Shown: positions 27,209 to 36,753 of the stretch, piece after piece | How positions within the stretch are numbered: the first letter of the stretch is position 1 | Layout of the letters: the number at the start of each line of letters is the position of its first letter | Assembly: GCA_015063005.1 (NCBI GenBank) | Contig: SUTF01000006.1 | Coordinates: forward strand, 53,905-117,904 | Source of the DNA: Methanobrevibacter millerae | GTDB taxonomy: Archaea; Methanobacteriota; Methanobacteria; Methanobacteriales; Methanobacteriaceae | Length of the DNA stretch: 64,000 nt | Reading direction: 5' to 3' | The notes under the pieces: model-generated | The model's input: the letters and a program-made list of their open reading frames with translations, nothing else | Databases searched by the model: none | What the model was told of the DNA's origin: nothing | Made by a program: the position numbers and the translations under genes

Positions 27209-27760
27209 ATGACTGATTATACTTATTTTACAGATGGTGCAGCCACTATGCATCACAAGAATGGCAAATATGTCCGTGAAGCGGGTGGCTGGGCTTTTGT
27301 ATTGCTGGTTGGAGGACAGGAGGTGTCAAGCCGGCCTGGAGGCTGTCCTTTAACAACCAATAATGAAATGGAACTGTATGCGATATATGCTTCTATGAGG
27401 GATTTCCTCTCTAAGGCACAATCAGGTGATTATATCCAAATATGTTCAGATTCCTCATATTGCATTGACATATTTACAAAATGGGCTGTAAATTGGGAAA
27501 AAAGAGGTTGGAAGAGAGGAAGAAACAAACCTATTGAAAATTTGAAAATTATAAAATCCATCTGGAAGTTGATGGGTGATATTGAAAATAAGTCATGTGT
27601 TTTGGTATTCACAAAAGTGAAAGGCCATTCTTCAAATCCATATAATAATAAAGCAGATAATCTGGCAGTCAATGCAAAAAAATTAGCTTTTGAATCTGGA
27701 GAAACTATTGGTTATGGCAATGAAAACATGCTGCTTGGTGGAAAATCCAAATATGCTTAA
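27209..27760 (+). CDS. rnhA: Ribonuclease HI (type 1 RNase H)
   Basis: It cuts RNA in RNA-DNA hybrids. The 183-residue protein has the catalytic set: Asp9 (FTDGA), Glu53 or Glu55 (NNEMEL), Asp81 (CSDSSY), His140 (KVKGHSS) and Asp150 (NNKAD), spaced as in RNase HI. The basic stretch WEKRGWKRGRNKP matches the substrate-handle region of bacterial enzymes. Most archaea rely on RNase HII, so a type 1 enzyme is notable. Its ATG lies two bases after the mfnF stop and its end overlaps carS on the other strand by four bases. Confidence 0.88.
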   Translation: MTDYTYFTDGAATMHHKNGKYVREAGGWAFVLLVGGQEVSSRPGGCPLTTNNEMELYAIYASMRDFLSKAQSGDYIQICSDSSYCIDIFTKWAVNWEKRGWKRGRNKPIENLKIIKSIWKLMGDIENKSCVLVFTKVKGHSSNPYNNKADNLAVNAKKLAFESGETIGYGNENMLLGGKSKYA

Positions 27761-28323
27761 TACCATACATTTTTTATTCCAAGCAGATAAGCGCCCGTAT
27801 TTGCTATCAAATGTATTATGAGTGTCAATACAATTGCTATCACTATAAATTCTGGGCTGAATTTAACGACCAATGAAGCAAATAACAGTGCAACCACTAA
27901 AAAATCAAGCTGATCAAGTATTGGTGCTGGTTTTCCACGACCGATTCCTAATCTTCTTTTAAGAAAACTGCCTAAAGCATCACCGACCAATGCTCCAAAT
28001 CCGAGTAAAAATCCTATAACAACACCATTCAGGACACCAACTGCAATGGGAGTCACAATATATTCGCCAAACATTGATATTAACTCTGGTCCGAAATATC
28101 CTTGTATTGCTCCGACTAATGTTCCTAAAATTGTTCCCCCAATGAGGCCTCTCCATGTCACTCCATCTCCAATCCATCTAACTCCATCAGAGTCACTTTT
28201 TCCAAAATCTAGAGGCATTCCTCCTCCAAATATTAATCCTCCACTATTGGATAGGTATGCTGGAAGTAAAAAGTACAGGGTTGTAACACACATTATGCCT
28301 AGCATTGACAAGTCAATATTCAT
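27757..28323 (-). CDS. carS: CDP-archaeol synthase (CarS)
   Basis: This membrane enzyme activates digeranylgeranylglyceryl phosphate with CTP, giving CDP-archaeol for polar lipid synthesis. The 188-residue protein has about five helices and the family signature: PAYLSNSGGLIFGGG, DFGK, DGVTWRGLIGG, GALVGDALGSFLKRRLGI and LDQLDF. It is transcribed opposite to the Tes-like lipid gene that starts 150 bases away. Confidence 0.92.
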   Translation of the reverse strand: MNIDLSMLGIMCVTTLYFLLPAYLSNSGGLIFGGGMPLDFGKSDSDGVRWIGDGVTWRGLIGGTILGTLVGAIQGYFGPELISMFGEYIVTPIAVGVLNGVVIGFLLGFGALVGDALGSFLKRRLGIGRGKPAPILDQLDFLVVALLFASLVVKFSPEFIVIAIVLTLIIHLIANTGAYLLGIKNVWY

Positions 28324-28430
28324 TTCTTATTTACTCCATTTTAATTTATTATTAATATACAGTATAATCATTTAAGTATATATATTTTAAATAAGTTTAA
28401 ATATTAAATTAACTATAATATTTATATTAT

Positions 28431-28439
28431 GTTTTTGTT
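28431..28439 (+). promoter_or_regulatory. TATA box of the Tes-like gene
   Basis: TTTATATTA lies about 35-42 bases before the TTG start at 28473, in the 149-base gap between carS and the radical SAM gene. The transcript would have a short leader carrying AAGGTGA. Confidence 0.5.
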
Positions 28440-28472
28440 TGTACTCATGTAGTATGTTATTAAGGTGATTTT

Positions 28473-29978
28473 TTGAAAATAAAAGATACAAAAAGTTTAT
28501 GTCCAGAGTGTGGTAAACCTCTCGATGCGGAAGTCTTTGACGAAGGGGGAAAAGTCTTCATTAAAAAAACTTGTGATGAACATGGGGAGTTTATCAATAC
28601 TTATTGGAGCAACGATGAGATATATAATAGAGTAAATAACTATGAACCATCAATTACCTCCGTTGAAAATCCTTGTGTGGAAGGTGTTGCTGATTGTCCA
28701 GCTAATTGTGGACTCTGTTCTAAACATGAAACATCAACTGTTTTAGGATTAATTGATGTAACAAATAGATGTAATTTAAGATGTCCGGTTTGTTTTGCTA
28801 ATGCAGCAGCATCTGGTCGTTTATTTGAACCTACTCAAGATGAAATAAGGCAAATGCTTAAGAATTTAAGAAATTTAAAACCTAATCCAACTCCAGCTAT
28901 TCAATATGCGGGTGGAGAACCTACTGTAAGAAAAGATATTGTTGAATTAGTTAAAATGGCAAAAGAGGAAGGTTTTACCCATGTTCAGATTGCTACTAAT
29001 GGTTTAAAATTGGCAATGAAAGAGAATCTGGCTCAAGAATTGAAAGATGCCGGATTAAATACCGTTTATTTGGCATTTGATGGTGTCACTCCAGAACCAT
29101 ATATCAACAATAGGGGAAGAGATTTGCTTCAATATAAATTGGATGCAATTGAAAACTGTAGAAAAGCAAATTTAGGTGTTGTGCTGGTTCCTACTTTAAT
29201 TAAAGGAGTAAATGATCATCAGGTTGGTGAAATTATCAAATTTGCATTCGACCACAATGAAAATATTTATGGAGTCAACTTCCAACCTGTTTCATTTGCT
29301 GGAAGAACCCCTACAGACCAGGTGGAAGAACAAAGAATTACTATTCCTGATTTTGTTCAAATCATTGAAGACCAAACTGATGGAGAAGTTAAAACCACTG
29401 ATTTCTACCCTCCATCTTCAGTCGAACCTGTAGCCAACTTTATCGGTGCACTTGATGGCGAAAAACCTAGTGTCACTCTTAACTGCCACCAACACTGTGG
29501 TATTGCTACTTATGTATTCAGAGAAAAAACTGAAGGCCCTGGAAAAGACAAGTTAATTCCGATTAACAGATTCATTGATGTTGATGCATTGTTTGAAAAA
29601 TTAACTGAATTGTCTGATAGGTTAAATGAAGGTGGGTTCGGTATTAAAAAAAGAGTTATTGCTAGTGCAACTAAGGCTCTTCCTAAACTAATCCATACAA
29701 AAGAAGCTCCTGAGAATTTAGACATTAAAAGAATTTTACTCAACGTATTCACTAAAAGGTCTTATAGTGCTTTAGGTGATTTTTCAAAAGATGCAATGCT
29801 CATTTCATGCATGCACTTTATGGATCCATTCAATTTTGATGAAGACAGAGTTAAAAAATGTGTTATCCATTATGCAACTCCTGACGGTAGAATCATTCCA
29901 TTCTGTACATATAACTCAATGTATCGTGAAGGAGTTGAAGAAGAATTCTCAACTCAATTAAAAAAATCTAAAGAATAA
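28473..29978 (+). CDS. tes: Radical SAM protein of the tetraether lipid synthase (Tes) type
   Basis: This 501-residue protein is a radical SAM enzyme. The cluster motif is CNLRCPVC, in VTNRCNLRCPVCFANAA. Upstream are further cysteines (CPECG, CDEHG, and CPANCGLC) resembling the N-terminal metal sites of MJ0619-type enzymes. YAGGEPTVRKD and QIATNG follow. Enzymes of this group join two archaeol lipids into a tetraether; carS next door supports a lipid role. Paralogues exist in methanogens, so the exact reaction is not certain. It starts with TTG, set by AAGGTGA four bases upstream. Confidence 0.75.
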   Translation: MKIKDTKSLCPECGKPLDAEVFDEGGKVFIKKTCDEHGEFINTYWSNDEIYNRVNNYEPSITSVENPCVEGVADCPANCGLCSKHETSTVLGLIDVTNRCNLRCPVCFANAAASGRLFEPTQDEIRQMLKNLRNLKPNPTPAIQYAGGEPTVRKDIVELVKMAKEEGFTHVQIATNGLKLAMKENLAQELKDAGLNTVYLAFDGVTPEPYINNRGRDLLQYKLDAIENCRKANLGVVLVPTLIKGVNDHQVGEIIKFAFDHNENIYGVNFQPVSFAGRTPTDQVEEQRITIPDFVQIIEDQTDGEVKTTDFYPPSSVEPVANFIGALDGEKPSVTLNCHQHCGIATYVFREKTEGPGKDKLIPINRFIDVDALFEKLTELSDRLNEGGFGIKKRVIASATKALPKLIHTKEAPENLDIKRILLNVFTKRSYSALGDFSKDAMLISCMHFMDPFNFDEDRVKKCVIHYATPDGRIIPFCTYNSMYREGVEEEFSTQLKKSKE

Positions 29979-30001
29979 TTAATTTCTTTGAGGTTACATT
30001 T

Positions 30002-30991
30002 ATGTATATCAAATCACCTTCAAGACTCCATTTGGGTCTTATAGATATGAACGGTTCATATGGTAGATTGGATGGGGGAATTGGATTAACTATCCAGGAC
30101 CCTAATTTTATCTTATATAGTGAAAGTGCTGAAAAGGGTATTACAATTGATTTCAACGAAAACTCTGATTTTAACGACACTATAAAAAATGAATGCATAA
30201 AGAAAATTACCTCAGCAGCCGAAAAAGTAATTGATTATTATGATGTTGATGAAGGATTCTACTTTAGGGTTGACAGTGCATATCCTCCACATTCCGGTCT
30301 GGGATCTGGAACTCAAATAGCTCTATCAACTGGAAAGCTTATCACTGAACACATCGGTCAGGAATCCAATGGAATTACATTAGGCAAAATCACCGGTCGT
30401 GGCGGAACATCCGGTATTGGAGTATTTGCCTTTGACCATGGCGGTTTTATTGTTGATGGTGGCCACAGTAGAAAAGAGAAGAACTCCTTTTTACCGTCTT
30501 CTGCTTCTAAAGCCAGTCCACCACAATTATTCGGTCGATATGAGTTCCCCGATGAATGGGAAGTGCTTCTTGTCATATTGAAATCCGATGTCAGTGTTAA
30601 CGGACAAAAGGAAGTTAACATTTTTGAAAAGTATTGTCCTATCGATAGACATGAAGTGGAATTGTATTCTCATTTAATTTTCATGAACATGATACCATTT
30701 TTATTGGAAAAAGATTTACCTTGCTTTGGAAACATAATTAACAAGATACAAACAATTGGTTTCAAAAACATTGAAATTAAGCTCCAAGCTGATAATATTA
30801 AACAGCTGATGAATAAATTGACTGAAATTGGAGCATATGCTGTTGGAATGAGTTCATTTGGACCAACAGTCTATTCATTCTACGACAAAACAAACAAACA
30901 TATAGTTGAAGAAATTAAAGAGTATGTGGGTGATGATGGAATAGTTTTAACAACTAAAGCTCAAAATCATGGACATATTCTTACAAAATAG
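30002..30991 (+). CDS. mptG: beta-ribofuranosylaminobenzene 5'-phosphate synthase
   Basis: It joins 4-hydroxybenzoate (or aminobenzoate) to PRPP with loss of CO2, an early step of methanopterin synthesis. The 329-residue protein belongs to the GHMP-kinase-like fold: SPSRLHLGLIDM at the start and PPHSGLGSGTQIALS as the phosphate-binding loop. DMNGSYGRLDGGIGL is typical of the synthase. It is followed by hacB after eight bases, forming a cofactor-gene run. Confidence 0.88.
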   Translation: MYIKSPSRLHLGLIDMNGSYGRLDGGIGLTIQDPNFILYSESAEKGITIDFNENSDFNDTIKNECIKKITSAAEKVIDYYDVDEGFYFRVDSAYPPHSGLGSGTQIALSTGKLITEHIGQESNGITLGKITGRGGTSGIGVFAFDHGGFIVDGGHSRKEKNSFLPSSASKASPPQLFGRYEFPDEWEVLLVILKSDVSVNGQKEVNIFEKYCPIDRHEVELYSHLIFMNMIPFLLEKDLPCFGNIINKIQTIGFKNIEIKLQADNIKQLMNKLTEIGAYAVGMSSFGPTVYSFYDKTNKHIVEEIKEYVGDDGIVLTTKAQNHGHILTK

Positions 30992-30999
30992 TGATTATT

Positions 31000-31479
31000 A
31001 TGGAAATTATTTCTGGAAAAACATGGACCTTTGGCGAAAATATAGACACTGATGTTATTATACCTGGAAGGTATTTAAGGACATTTAACCCTCAGGATTT
31101 GGCTGATCACGTTCTTGAAGGAGAAAGGCCAGATTTTACACAAAACGTTCAAAAGGGTGACGTTATTGTTGCAGGTGAAAATTTTGGATGTGGATCTTCT
31201 CGTGAACAGGCTCCAGTTGCCATTAAAACTGCAGGGGTAAGTGCTATTGTGGCCAAATCCTTTGCAAGAATTTTCTATAGGAACTCCATCAATATTGGTC
31301 TGCCTGTAATTGTAAGTGATATTGAGGCAAAAGATGGGGACATTATTAAGATAGACTTGTCTGAAGGCAGTCTGGTTAATGAAACTTCAGGAGAAAAGGC
31401 AAGTTTCGAACCATTCAAAGAATTCATGTTGAATATTTTAGAAGATGGTGGTTTAGTAAACCATTATCTTAAAGAATAA
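31000..31479 (+). CDS. hacB: Homoaconitase / isopropylmalate isomerase small subunit (YLRT type, HacB)
   Basis: This is the small (swivelling) subunit of an aconitase-family enzyme, 159 aa. [18 protein letters not shown] and [14 protein letters not shown] are family motifs. The loop YLRT (residues 25-28) matches the methanogen homoaconitase of coenzyme B synthesis, while isopropylmalate isomerases usually have YLVT/YLVY; this is family knowledge. The ATG at 31000 has GTGAT four bases upstream; the GTG at 30991 is part of that RBS. The large subunit is not in the window. Confidence 0.82.
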   Translation: MEIISGKTWTFGENIDTDVIIPGRYLRTFNPQDLADHVLEGERPDFTQNVQKGDVIVAGENFGCGSSREQAPVAIKTAGVSAIVAKSFARIFYRNSINIGLPVIVSDIEAKDGDIIKIDLSEGSLVNETSGEKASFEPFKEFMLNILEDGGLVNHYLKE

Positions 31480-31502
31480 TTTTTTATTTAAGGAGGCATA
31501 AA

Positions 31503-32120
31503 ATGGAATGTCCGATTTGTGGTTCTGATGATATTGAAATATTAAATTCAAAACAGAAAGAATCAAAAAAGAAATTTACGGAAGAATATCTTTTGAAATG
31601 CTTTGACTGCGGTCATGTCTTTAAAGATGTTGTTTCCGCTCAAAAACCTAAAAATTACAGACTTATCATATCTGAACAGAATAAATCTCATAAGACTTCA
31701 ATAGAATTATCTCCTAGCGATGAATTGAAAGTGGGAGATATTTTACTTTCTGATTTAGGTCAGGTTGAAGTAACAAGCATTGAAGTGAATGATACTAGAG
31801 TCAAAAAGTCATTGCTTGAAAACGTCGAAACTATATGGGCAACATCCGTTGATATTCCAGCTCGTATAGGATTTTCCGTTGACTTGCATGGAAAAGTTGA
31901 TTCATATAAATTGGATTTGGAAAGGGACTTTGAAATAGCTCCGGGTGATGTTGTCAAAATTGAAAATCATATAGTCAAAGTCCATGTAATCAAGACCAAT
32001 GAAAGAAAACTCACTTCTGGATTTGCTAAATCTGGAGTAATTAAAAGGGTTTATTCCAAACCAGTTAAATTCAATAATTATGATTATGATTTAACTTCCA
32101 ACATTTTCAAAAAAACTTAA
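31503..32120 (+). CDS. HVO_0476-type zinc-finger protein
   Basis: This 205-residue archaeal protein starts with a two-half zinc finger: MECPICGSDD and LKCFDCGHVFKD (CxxC ... CxxC). The rest is beta-rich, with no known catalytic site. The family is conserved in euryarchaea and has no proven function. It lies 23 bases after hacB and 18 bases before the methylthiotransferase gene, so it is likely part of one transcript. AAGGAGG precedes the ATG. Confidence 0.78.
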   Translation: MECPICGSDDIEILNSKQKESKKKFTEEYLLKCFDCGHVFKDVVSAQKPKNYRLIISEQNKSHKTSIELSPSDELKVGDILLSDLGQVEVTSIEVNDTRVKKSLLENVETIWATSVDIPARIGFSVDLHGKVDSYKLDLERDFEIAPGDVVKIENHIVKVHVIKTNERKLTSGFAKSGVIKRVYSKPVKFNNYDYDLTSNIFKKT

Positions 32121-32138
32121 GTTAGCGAGAAATTATTT

Positions 32139-33413
32139 ATGAAAGTATATATTGAATCATATGGCTGCACATTCAACAAGGCAGACGGTCAAATAATGGC
32201 CGGTGTCTTAAATGAAAATAATATTGATCTGGTTGATAATATTGACGATGCAGATGTTATTATTGTAAATACCTGCTATGTTAAATTACCGACTGAAAAT
32301 AAGGTTATTTATAAAATCCAACAGTTGCAGGAAAATTTTCCTGAAAAGAAAATCATTGTCGGCGGATGTATGGTGGAGATAGATCCTGAAAAATTGAATA
32401 AGGTCGGACCTAACTGCAGCTGGATTGGACCCCATCAGTTAAACAAGACTGCTGATGTCGTAACGCAGACATATTGTGGAGAAGTCGTGCGTGAATGTGG
32501 TTTTTCCAAGGAAAGCAAGGTCGGGGTTGCAAAGGTAACTGATGACAGTTTGATTCATATTATTCAAATTTGTGAAGGCTGTCTGGGAGCATGTACCTTC
32601 TGCTGTACTCGTTTTGCCCGTGGACCTTTAAACAGTTATCCTATTTCAGATATTGTTGATGAGGCAAGGCAAGCTATTGAAAATGGTGCCTGTGAAATTC
32701 AACTCACTGCCCAGGATACTGCAGCATTTGGCCGAGACACTGGTGAAAAACTATCTGATTTAATTAAAGAAGTGGCTAATTTAGATGGAGATTTTCGTGT
32801 TCGTGTTGGAATGATGCATCCTAAAAACATTTTGGATAGTGTTGATGAAATAATTGAAGCAATTAAATTGCCCAAGGTATATAATTTCATTCATTTGCCT
32901 ATACAAAGTGGCAGTGATAAGGTGCTAAAGGAGATGAGGCGTGGTCACACAATTGATCAGTATCTTGAAATAGTTGATAGATTCAAAAGTGAAATTCCTG
33001 ATTTGACATTGGCTACTGACATTATTGTAGGATATCCTACCGAAACGGATGATGACTTTTTAAAAACTGTGGATTTGCTTGAAAATGTAAGGCCTAGTTT
33101 GATTCATTTATCCAAATATCAACATAGGAAAGGTGCAATTTCTTCTTCACTTAAAGAAATTCCTCATGAAACCATGAAGAAACGTTCAAAATTTTTGTCA
33201 GAAATCAAGATTGAAATAACTCAGAATGAAAATGAAGAATTACTTGATTCTCATCAAAATGTTTTGGTTGTTGAAATAGGTTCTAAAGGAGGATTTATTG
33301 CTAAAACAGATTCTTATATTCCAGTAATTGTTGATGATGTTAATTTAGGAGATTTTGTTCGTGTAAAAATTACTGATGCTACTTCTACATACTTAAAGGG
33401 TGCAGTAGAATAA
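32139..33413 (+). CDS. tRNA t6A37 methylthiotransferase (CDKAL1/MtaB type)
   Basis: It adds a methylthio group to threonylcarbamoyladenosine at tRNA position 37. The 424-residue protein has an N-terminal UPF0004 domain (YIESYGCTFNKADGQ, VNTCYVK, GGCMV; three cluster cysteines), a radical SAM domain with CLGACTFC, and a C-terminal TRAM-like domain (from about residue 365). LTAQDTAAFGRD and LPIQSGSDKVLKEMRRGHT are typical. It is the last gene of the run that starts at mptG. Confidence 0.9.
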   Translation: MKVYIESYGCTFNKADGQIMAGVLNENNIDLVDNIDDADVIIVNTCYVKLPTENKVIYKIQQLQENFPEKKIIVGGCMVEIDPEKLNKVGPNCSWIGPHQLNKTADVVTQTYCGEVVRECGFSKESKVGVAKVTDDSLIHIIQICEGCLGACTFCCTRFARGPLNSYPISDIVDEARQAIENGACEIQLTAQDTAAFGRDTGEKLSDLIKEVANLDGDFRVRVGMMHPKNILDSVDEIIEAIKLPKVYNFIHLPIQSGSDKVLKEMRRGHTIDQYLEIVDRFKSEIPDLTLATDIIVGYPTETDDDFLKTVDLLENVRPSLIHLSKYQHRKGAISSSLKEIPHETMKKRSKFLSEIKIEITQNENEELLDSHQNVLVVEIGSKGGFIAKTDSYIPVIVDDVNLGDFVRVKITDATSTYLKGAVE

Positions 33414-33577
33414 TTTATTTTTTTTAAATTTTTTACCGTTCTTATTTTTCAAATTTATATATATTTAATTCTTTAAAAATTAATTTTTAATTGTATTATT
33501 TTTGTATATTTAAAACTATTTGTTAATAGCTTTATGGTAAATGTATGGGTGAAAATTAAGGCTTTTTAATCAAAACA

Positions 33578-33586
33578 TTTATATAT
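33578..33586 (+). promoter_or_regulatory. TATA box of the histone gene
   Basis: TTTATATAT lies about 35-43 bases before the histone start in a 207-base gap that shows no other feature apart from T-rich runs after the previous stop. Confidence 0.6.
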
Positions 33587-33620
33587 TAGGTTATACTATC
33601 TTTTAATTGGAGGTGAAATG

Positions 33621-33821
33621 ATGAGTGAATTACCAATCGCACCAGTAGGTCGTATCTTAAAAAATGCTGGAGCTCAAAGAATTAGTGATGAAGCTAAAAT
33701 TGCATTAGCTGAAGCATTAGAAGAAAAAGGTGACGAAATCGCTAAAAAAGCAGTTAATTTCGCACGCCACGCTGGTAGAAAAACTGTAAAAGCTGAAGAT
33801 ATCAAATTAGCTATCAAATAG
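33621..33821 (+). CDS. Archaeal histone
   Basis: This is a DNA-packaging histone-fold protein of 66 residues. The N-terminus [21 protein letters not shown] and the end [20 protein letters not shown] match HMfB-type histones of methanogens. It lacks the few basic residues (RRFKK-like) at the C-terminus of HMfB. GGAGGTGA precedes two adjacent ATGs; the second (33621) has the better spacing. The gene is monocistronic with a strong TATA box. Confidence 0.95.
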   Translation: MSELPIAPVGRILKNAGAQRISDEAKIALAEALEEKGDEIAKKAVNFARHAGRKTVKAEDIKLAIK

Positions 33822-33903
33822 GCTTTTTACTCGTTAATAAAATCTATTGGCCATTTCTTTTGGTCAATTTATTTTATTTTTTAGGTCTTGCATTTTGGAA
33901 AGT

Positions 33904-33913
33904 TTTATATATT
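33904..33913 (+). promoter_or_regulatory. TATA box for the tRNA-Val/tRNA-Phe transcript
   Basis: TTTATATATT lies 30-39 bases before the first base of tRNA-Val, the normal distance for an archaeal stable-RNA promoter. Confidence 0.6.
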
Positions 33914-33942
33914 ACTTTGAATAAATTATATTATGTTGTGCA

Positions 33943-34014
33943 GGACCGGTGGTCTAGGGGTATGATTCCTCTTTGACGTGGAGGAGATCACGAGTTCGAA
34001 TCTCGTTCGGTCCA
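33943..34014 (+). tRNA. tRNA-Val (anticodon GAC)
   Basis: A 72-base cloverleaf. The acceptor GGACCGG pairs with TCGGTCC plus discriminator A. The anticodon stem CCTCT/GGAGG encloses the loop TTGACGT, giving GAC. The T arm is ACGAG-TTCGAAT-CTCGT. The 3' CCA is not encoded. Confidence 0.95.
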
Positions 34015-34017
34015 TGT

Positions 34018-34090
34018 GCCATGGTAGTTCAGATGGGAGAACGCTAGACTGAAGATCTAGATGTCGCTGGTTCAAGTCCGGCCCATGGCA
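34018..34090 (+). tRNA. tRNA-Phe (anticodon GAA)
   Basis: A 73-base cloverleaf. The acceptor GCCATGG pairs with CCATGGC plus A. The anticodon stem CTAGA/TCTAG encloses CTGAAGA, giving GAA. The 3' CCA is not encoded. It lies only three bases after tRNA-Val, so both come from one transcript. T-runs follow. Confidence 0.95.
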
Positions 34091-34210
34091 TTACTAATTT
34101 TTTATTTTTTTTTGAATTTAACTAATTTCTATATCTTTTTGATTATTTATTTTAATTTATGATAAAATCAGTCGTTATTATTAAAAAATTAATGGTGATG
34201 GTTTTTTTAA

Positions 34211-34936
34211 TTATTTTTTTAGGGTAATTGGTTTTGGCTTGATTTGTGTGTTTTCTCTTAATTCCTTGTATTTGGAAACTATTTCGTAACCGTTATTTGA
34301 TGCTACAATGTCTGCACCTGCGGTCAATACTTGGTGTGTCATTTTCCAAATGTCAATTCCGTCATAAATTTCTATTTTTGTTTTAGGAGCATATTTTAAG
34401 AATATGTTGATGTCATTTACTATTTCATAAATGTGGTTTGGAGTTACAAATCCTGTTGATGTCTTAAGGTAGTCAACGCCTGCCTTTTCAAGTCTTATGA
34501 CAATGTTTGCCTTCTGTTCATCTTCAAGGATTTTGCTTTCAATAATCATTTTCAATGTCTTGTCGCCAACTGTCTCTTTTAACAATTTTGCTTCCTCTTC
34601 AATCAAATCATATTTTTCACTTGCAACATGATTCAAGTTGATTACGGCATTTATTTCATCTGCTCCATTTTCAATTAGGGATTTGGCTTCAGCGATTTTT
34701 GATTCTGTATTTTCACAGCCTAATGGAAATCCAACAACACTGCCTACTTTGGTATCGCAGTCAGCCAATATTTCGCTGGCTAATGGGACGTAGGTAGGAT
34801 TAATGGTTACTGCATTGAAGTTCATTTCCTTTGCCTGATTTAGGAATTCCTTCATTTCAGCTTCACTAATCATGTTATTTAAATTTGTGTAATTAATAAC
34901 ACTTGCCAAGTGTTTTGAATTTTTTATTCTATACAT
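34211..34936 (-). CDS. DeoC-like (deoxyribose-phosphate aldolase family) protein with altered active site
   Basis: This 241-residue TIM-barrel protein is of the DeoC/FbaB aldolase family. The Schiff-base lysine motif is intact (YLKTSTGF). However, the position of the E. coli catalytic Asp102 (ADEIDxVI) is Asn here (ADEINAVIN), and the KxxGGIR motif carrying Lys201 is replaced by IEIYDGIDIW. So it is probably not a standard deoxyribose-phosphate aldolase, though it may still use a lysine imine. The gene stands alone between the tRNAs and elp3. Confidence 0.75.
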   Translation of the reverse strand: MYRIKNSKHLASVINYTNLNNMISEAEMKEFLNQAKEMNFNAVTINPTYVPLASEILADCDTKVGSVVGFPLGCENTESKIAEAKSLIENGADEINAVINLNHVASEKYDLIEEEAKLLKETVGDKTLKMIIESKILEDEQKANIVIRLEKAGVDYLKTSTGFVTPNHIYEIVNDINIFLKYAPKTKIEIYDGIDIWKMTHQVLTAGADIVASNNGYEIVSKYKELRENTQIKPKPITLKK

Positions 34937-35008
34937 ATTACCACTCTATTTTTTTTAATTGTTAGTTAATATACGAATGAAACTATATATAACTTTTGTC
35001 TTGATTTT

Positions 35009-36664
35009 TTAATTTAATTTTTTTGCCATGTATGGTCCTTTTCTTTCATAACCGAATTTACGATAATAATTTCTTGTTCCAATACCGCTAATGATTGCAA
35101 TTTCATCTTTGTCATTATCAATGGCTAAATTTTCAGCTTCTCTAAGCAGTTTCTCACCAAAGCCTGTGTGCTGGCCTATGGACGGATTCTTATCTCCGAT
35201 CTGAATCATGTTTCCATAAACGTGAAGTTCACGGATAAGTGCGGTTTTGTCCGTAATTTCCGGTCTGAAAGCATTTTTGGAAGGTATTCTGAATCTTAAA
35301 AATCCTGCAATGCTTTCCTCATTAACATCTTCAATTGAAATGAAAGTTTCTTCACCTCCGCATGCAATGTATGATTCCTTGAACATTTTAAAGTCATCCA
35401 ATGTGTAATTCTGCCTAGTCTTTTTATGTCCGATTTCACGGCATCGTATGCACTGGCAATTGATGTCGTGTTCTTCCAGCCTGTTGTAAACGAGCTCTCC
35501 AAGATTTGACTTTTGAACACCTGCTTCAATCAATGTTGATGGAATATCTCTTTGAATACGCATGGTCCTGACCCATTTCGGAAGTATCTTTTTAATCTCG
35601 ACAATCAAATCAACTGCTTCCTCATCGGTATATGGGTTGTATGTGCCTTCTTTCCACATATCATACAATTCGCTTCCCTTTGTCACGAGACACGGATAGA
35701 TTTTAAGCATGTCTGGCTTGAAGTTTTCGTCACTGAAGAGCTGCTTAAACATTTTTAAATCTTCATTTTGGCGAACAAATAGTCCTGGCATCATATGCAT
35801 CGCCACTTTTATTGCAGAATCCCTTAAAAGCTGGTTTGATTCGACAACGTCTGTTATTGTGTGGCCCCGTTTCACTTTTTTGTATAACTCGTCAGATAAT
35901 GTCTGAACACCTAATTCGACTCTTGTAACACCAAAATCAAGCATTCTGTTTATATGTTCTTTTTTACAGTAATCGGGACGTGTTTCAAATGTCATTCCCA
36001 CACATCTGACTTTGGAATTTTCATTGGCAAGCTGAACATCATCAATCAGCACATAATCGTTAGGAGGATATGTCTTGAGAACTCCCTTTTCAAATTCTCT
36101 AATCAATGGCTTATCTATTTCAAAGTCTGCCTTGTTTTCCAATATCAGTCCAAAATCGGTCATTGCTTTCAGGCATTGTGATACAAACCATTCCTGATAG
36201 CAAAGGTCTCTTGAAGGGAATGTCCCGCCCATTATTATCAGTTCAACCTTGTCTATAGGATGGCCTATCTTTTTAAGCTGGGATAATCTGTTGAAACATT
36301 GAACGTAAGGATGATATTCAAACATTCTTCCTCTTAACGCAGCCGGTTCCTCACCGGTATAGCTTGGAGGTGCAATATCACTTTCAGGACAGTATAGGCA
36401 TCTTCCATGAGGGCATTTGTGTGGGTGGCACATTACAGCGACTATTGCAACGCCTGATCTTGTTCTTGTCGGCTTTTTCTTCAATGTATCTGAAACAATC
36501 TCCTTTTCCTCGTCAGTAGCATATTCAAGAATATCTGCATTGCTCATAAATCTTGATAACTTCAAGTCACGGCAAAGTTGCCTTTTTTTCACTTCTAAAT
36601 CACGTCGAGTGGATATTTTGCCTTCTATAATATCATTAATAATAATTCGACATGCCTCTTTCAT
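35009..36664 (-). CDS. elp3: tRNA uridine(34) acetyltransferase (Elp3)
   Basis: It makes the first step of 5-carboxymethyl-type modification of wobble uridine. The protein (about 551 aa) joins a radical SAM domain (CPHGRCLYC near residue 88; [14 protein letters not shown]) with a C-terminal GNAT acetyltransferase domain ([28 protein letters not shown]). Length and order match archaeal Elp3. AGGTGA lies five bases before the ATG at 36664. Archaea use Elp3 alone, without the other elongator subunits. Confidence 0.93.
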   Translation of the reverse strand: MKEACRIIINDIIEGKISTRRDLEVKKRQLCRDLKLSRFMSNADILEYATDEEKEIVSDTLKKKPTRTRSGVAIVAVMCHPHKCPHGRCLYCPESDIAPPSYTGEEPAALRGRMFEYHPYVQCFNRLSQLKKIGHPIDKVELIIMGGTFPSRDLCYQEWFVSQCLKAMTDFGLILENKADFEIDKPLIREFEKGVLKTYPPNDYVLIDDVQLANENSKVRCVGMTFETRPDYCKKEHINRMLDFGVTRVELGVQTLSDELYKKVKRGHTITDVVESNQLLRDSAIKVAMHMMPGLFVRQNEDLKMFKQLFSDENFKPDMLKIYPCLVTKGSELYDMWKEGTYNPYTDEEAVDLIVEIKKILPKWVRTMRIQRDIPSTLIEAGVQKSNLGELVYNRLEEHDINCQCIRCREIGHKKTRQNYTLDDFKMFKESYIACGGEETFISIEDVNEESIAGFLRFRIPSKNAFRPEITDKTALIRELHVYGNMIQIGDKNPSIGQHTGFGEKLLREAENLAIDNDKDEIAIISGIGTRNYYRKFGYERKGPYMAKKLN

Positions 36665-36753
36665 CATTTTCACCTTATATAATATATGATAGTTAATTTT
36701 ATATATGCGTATGTTTTAATTATTTATTATAATTAATATTGTGAGGCGATAAA

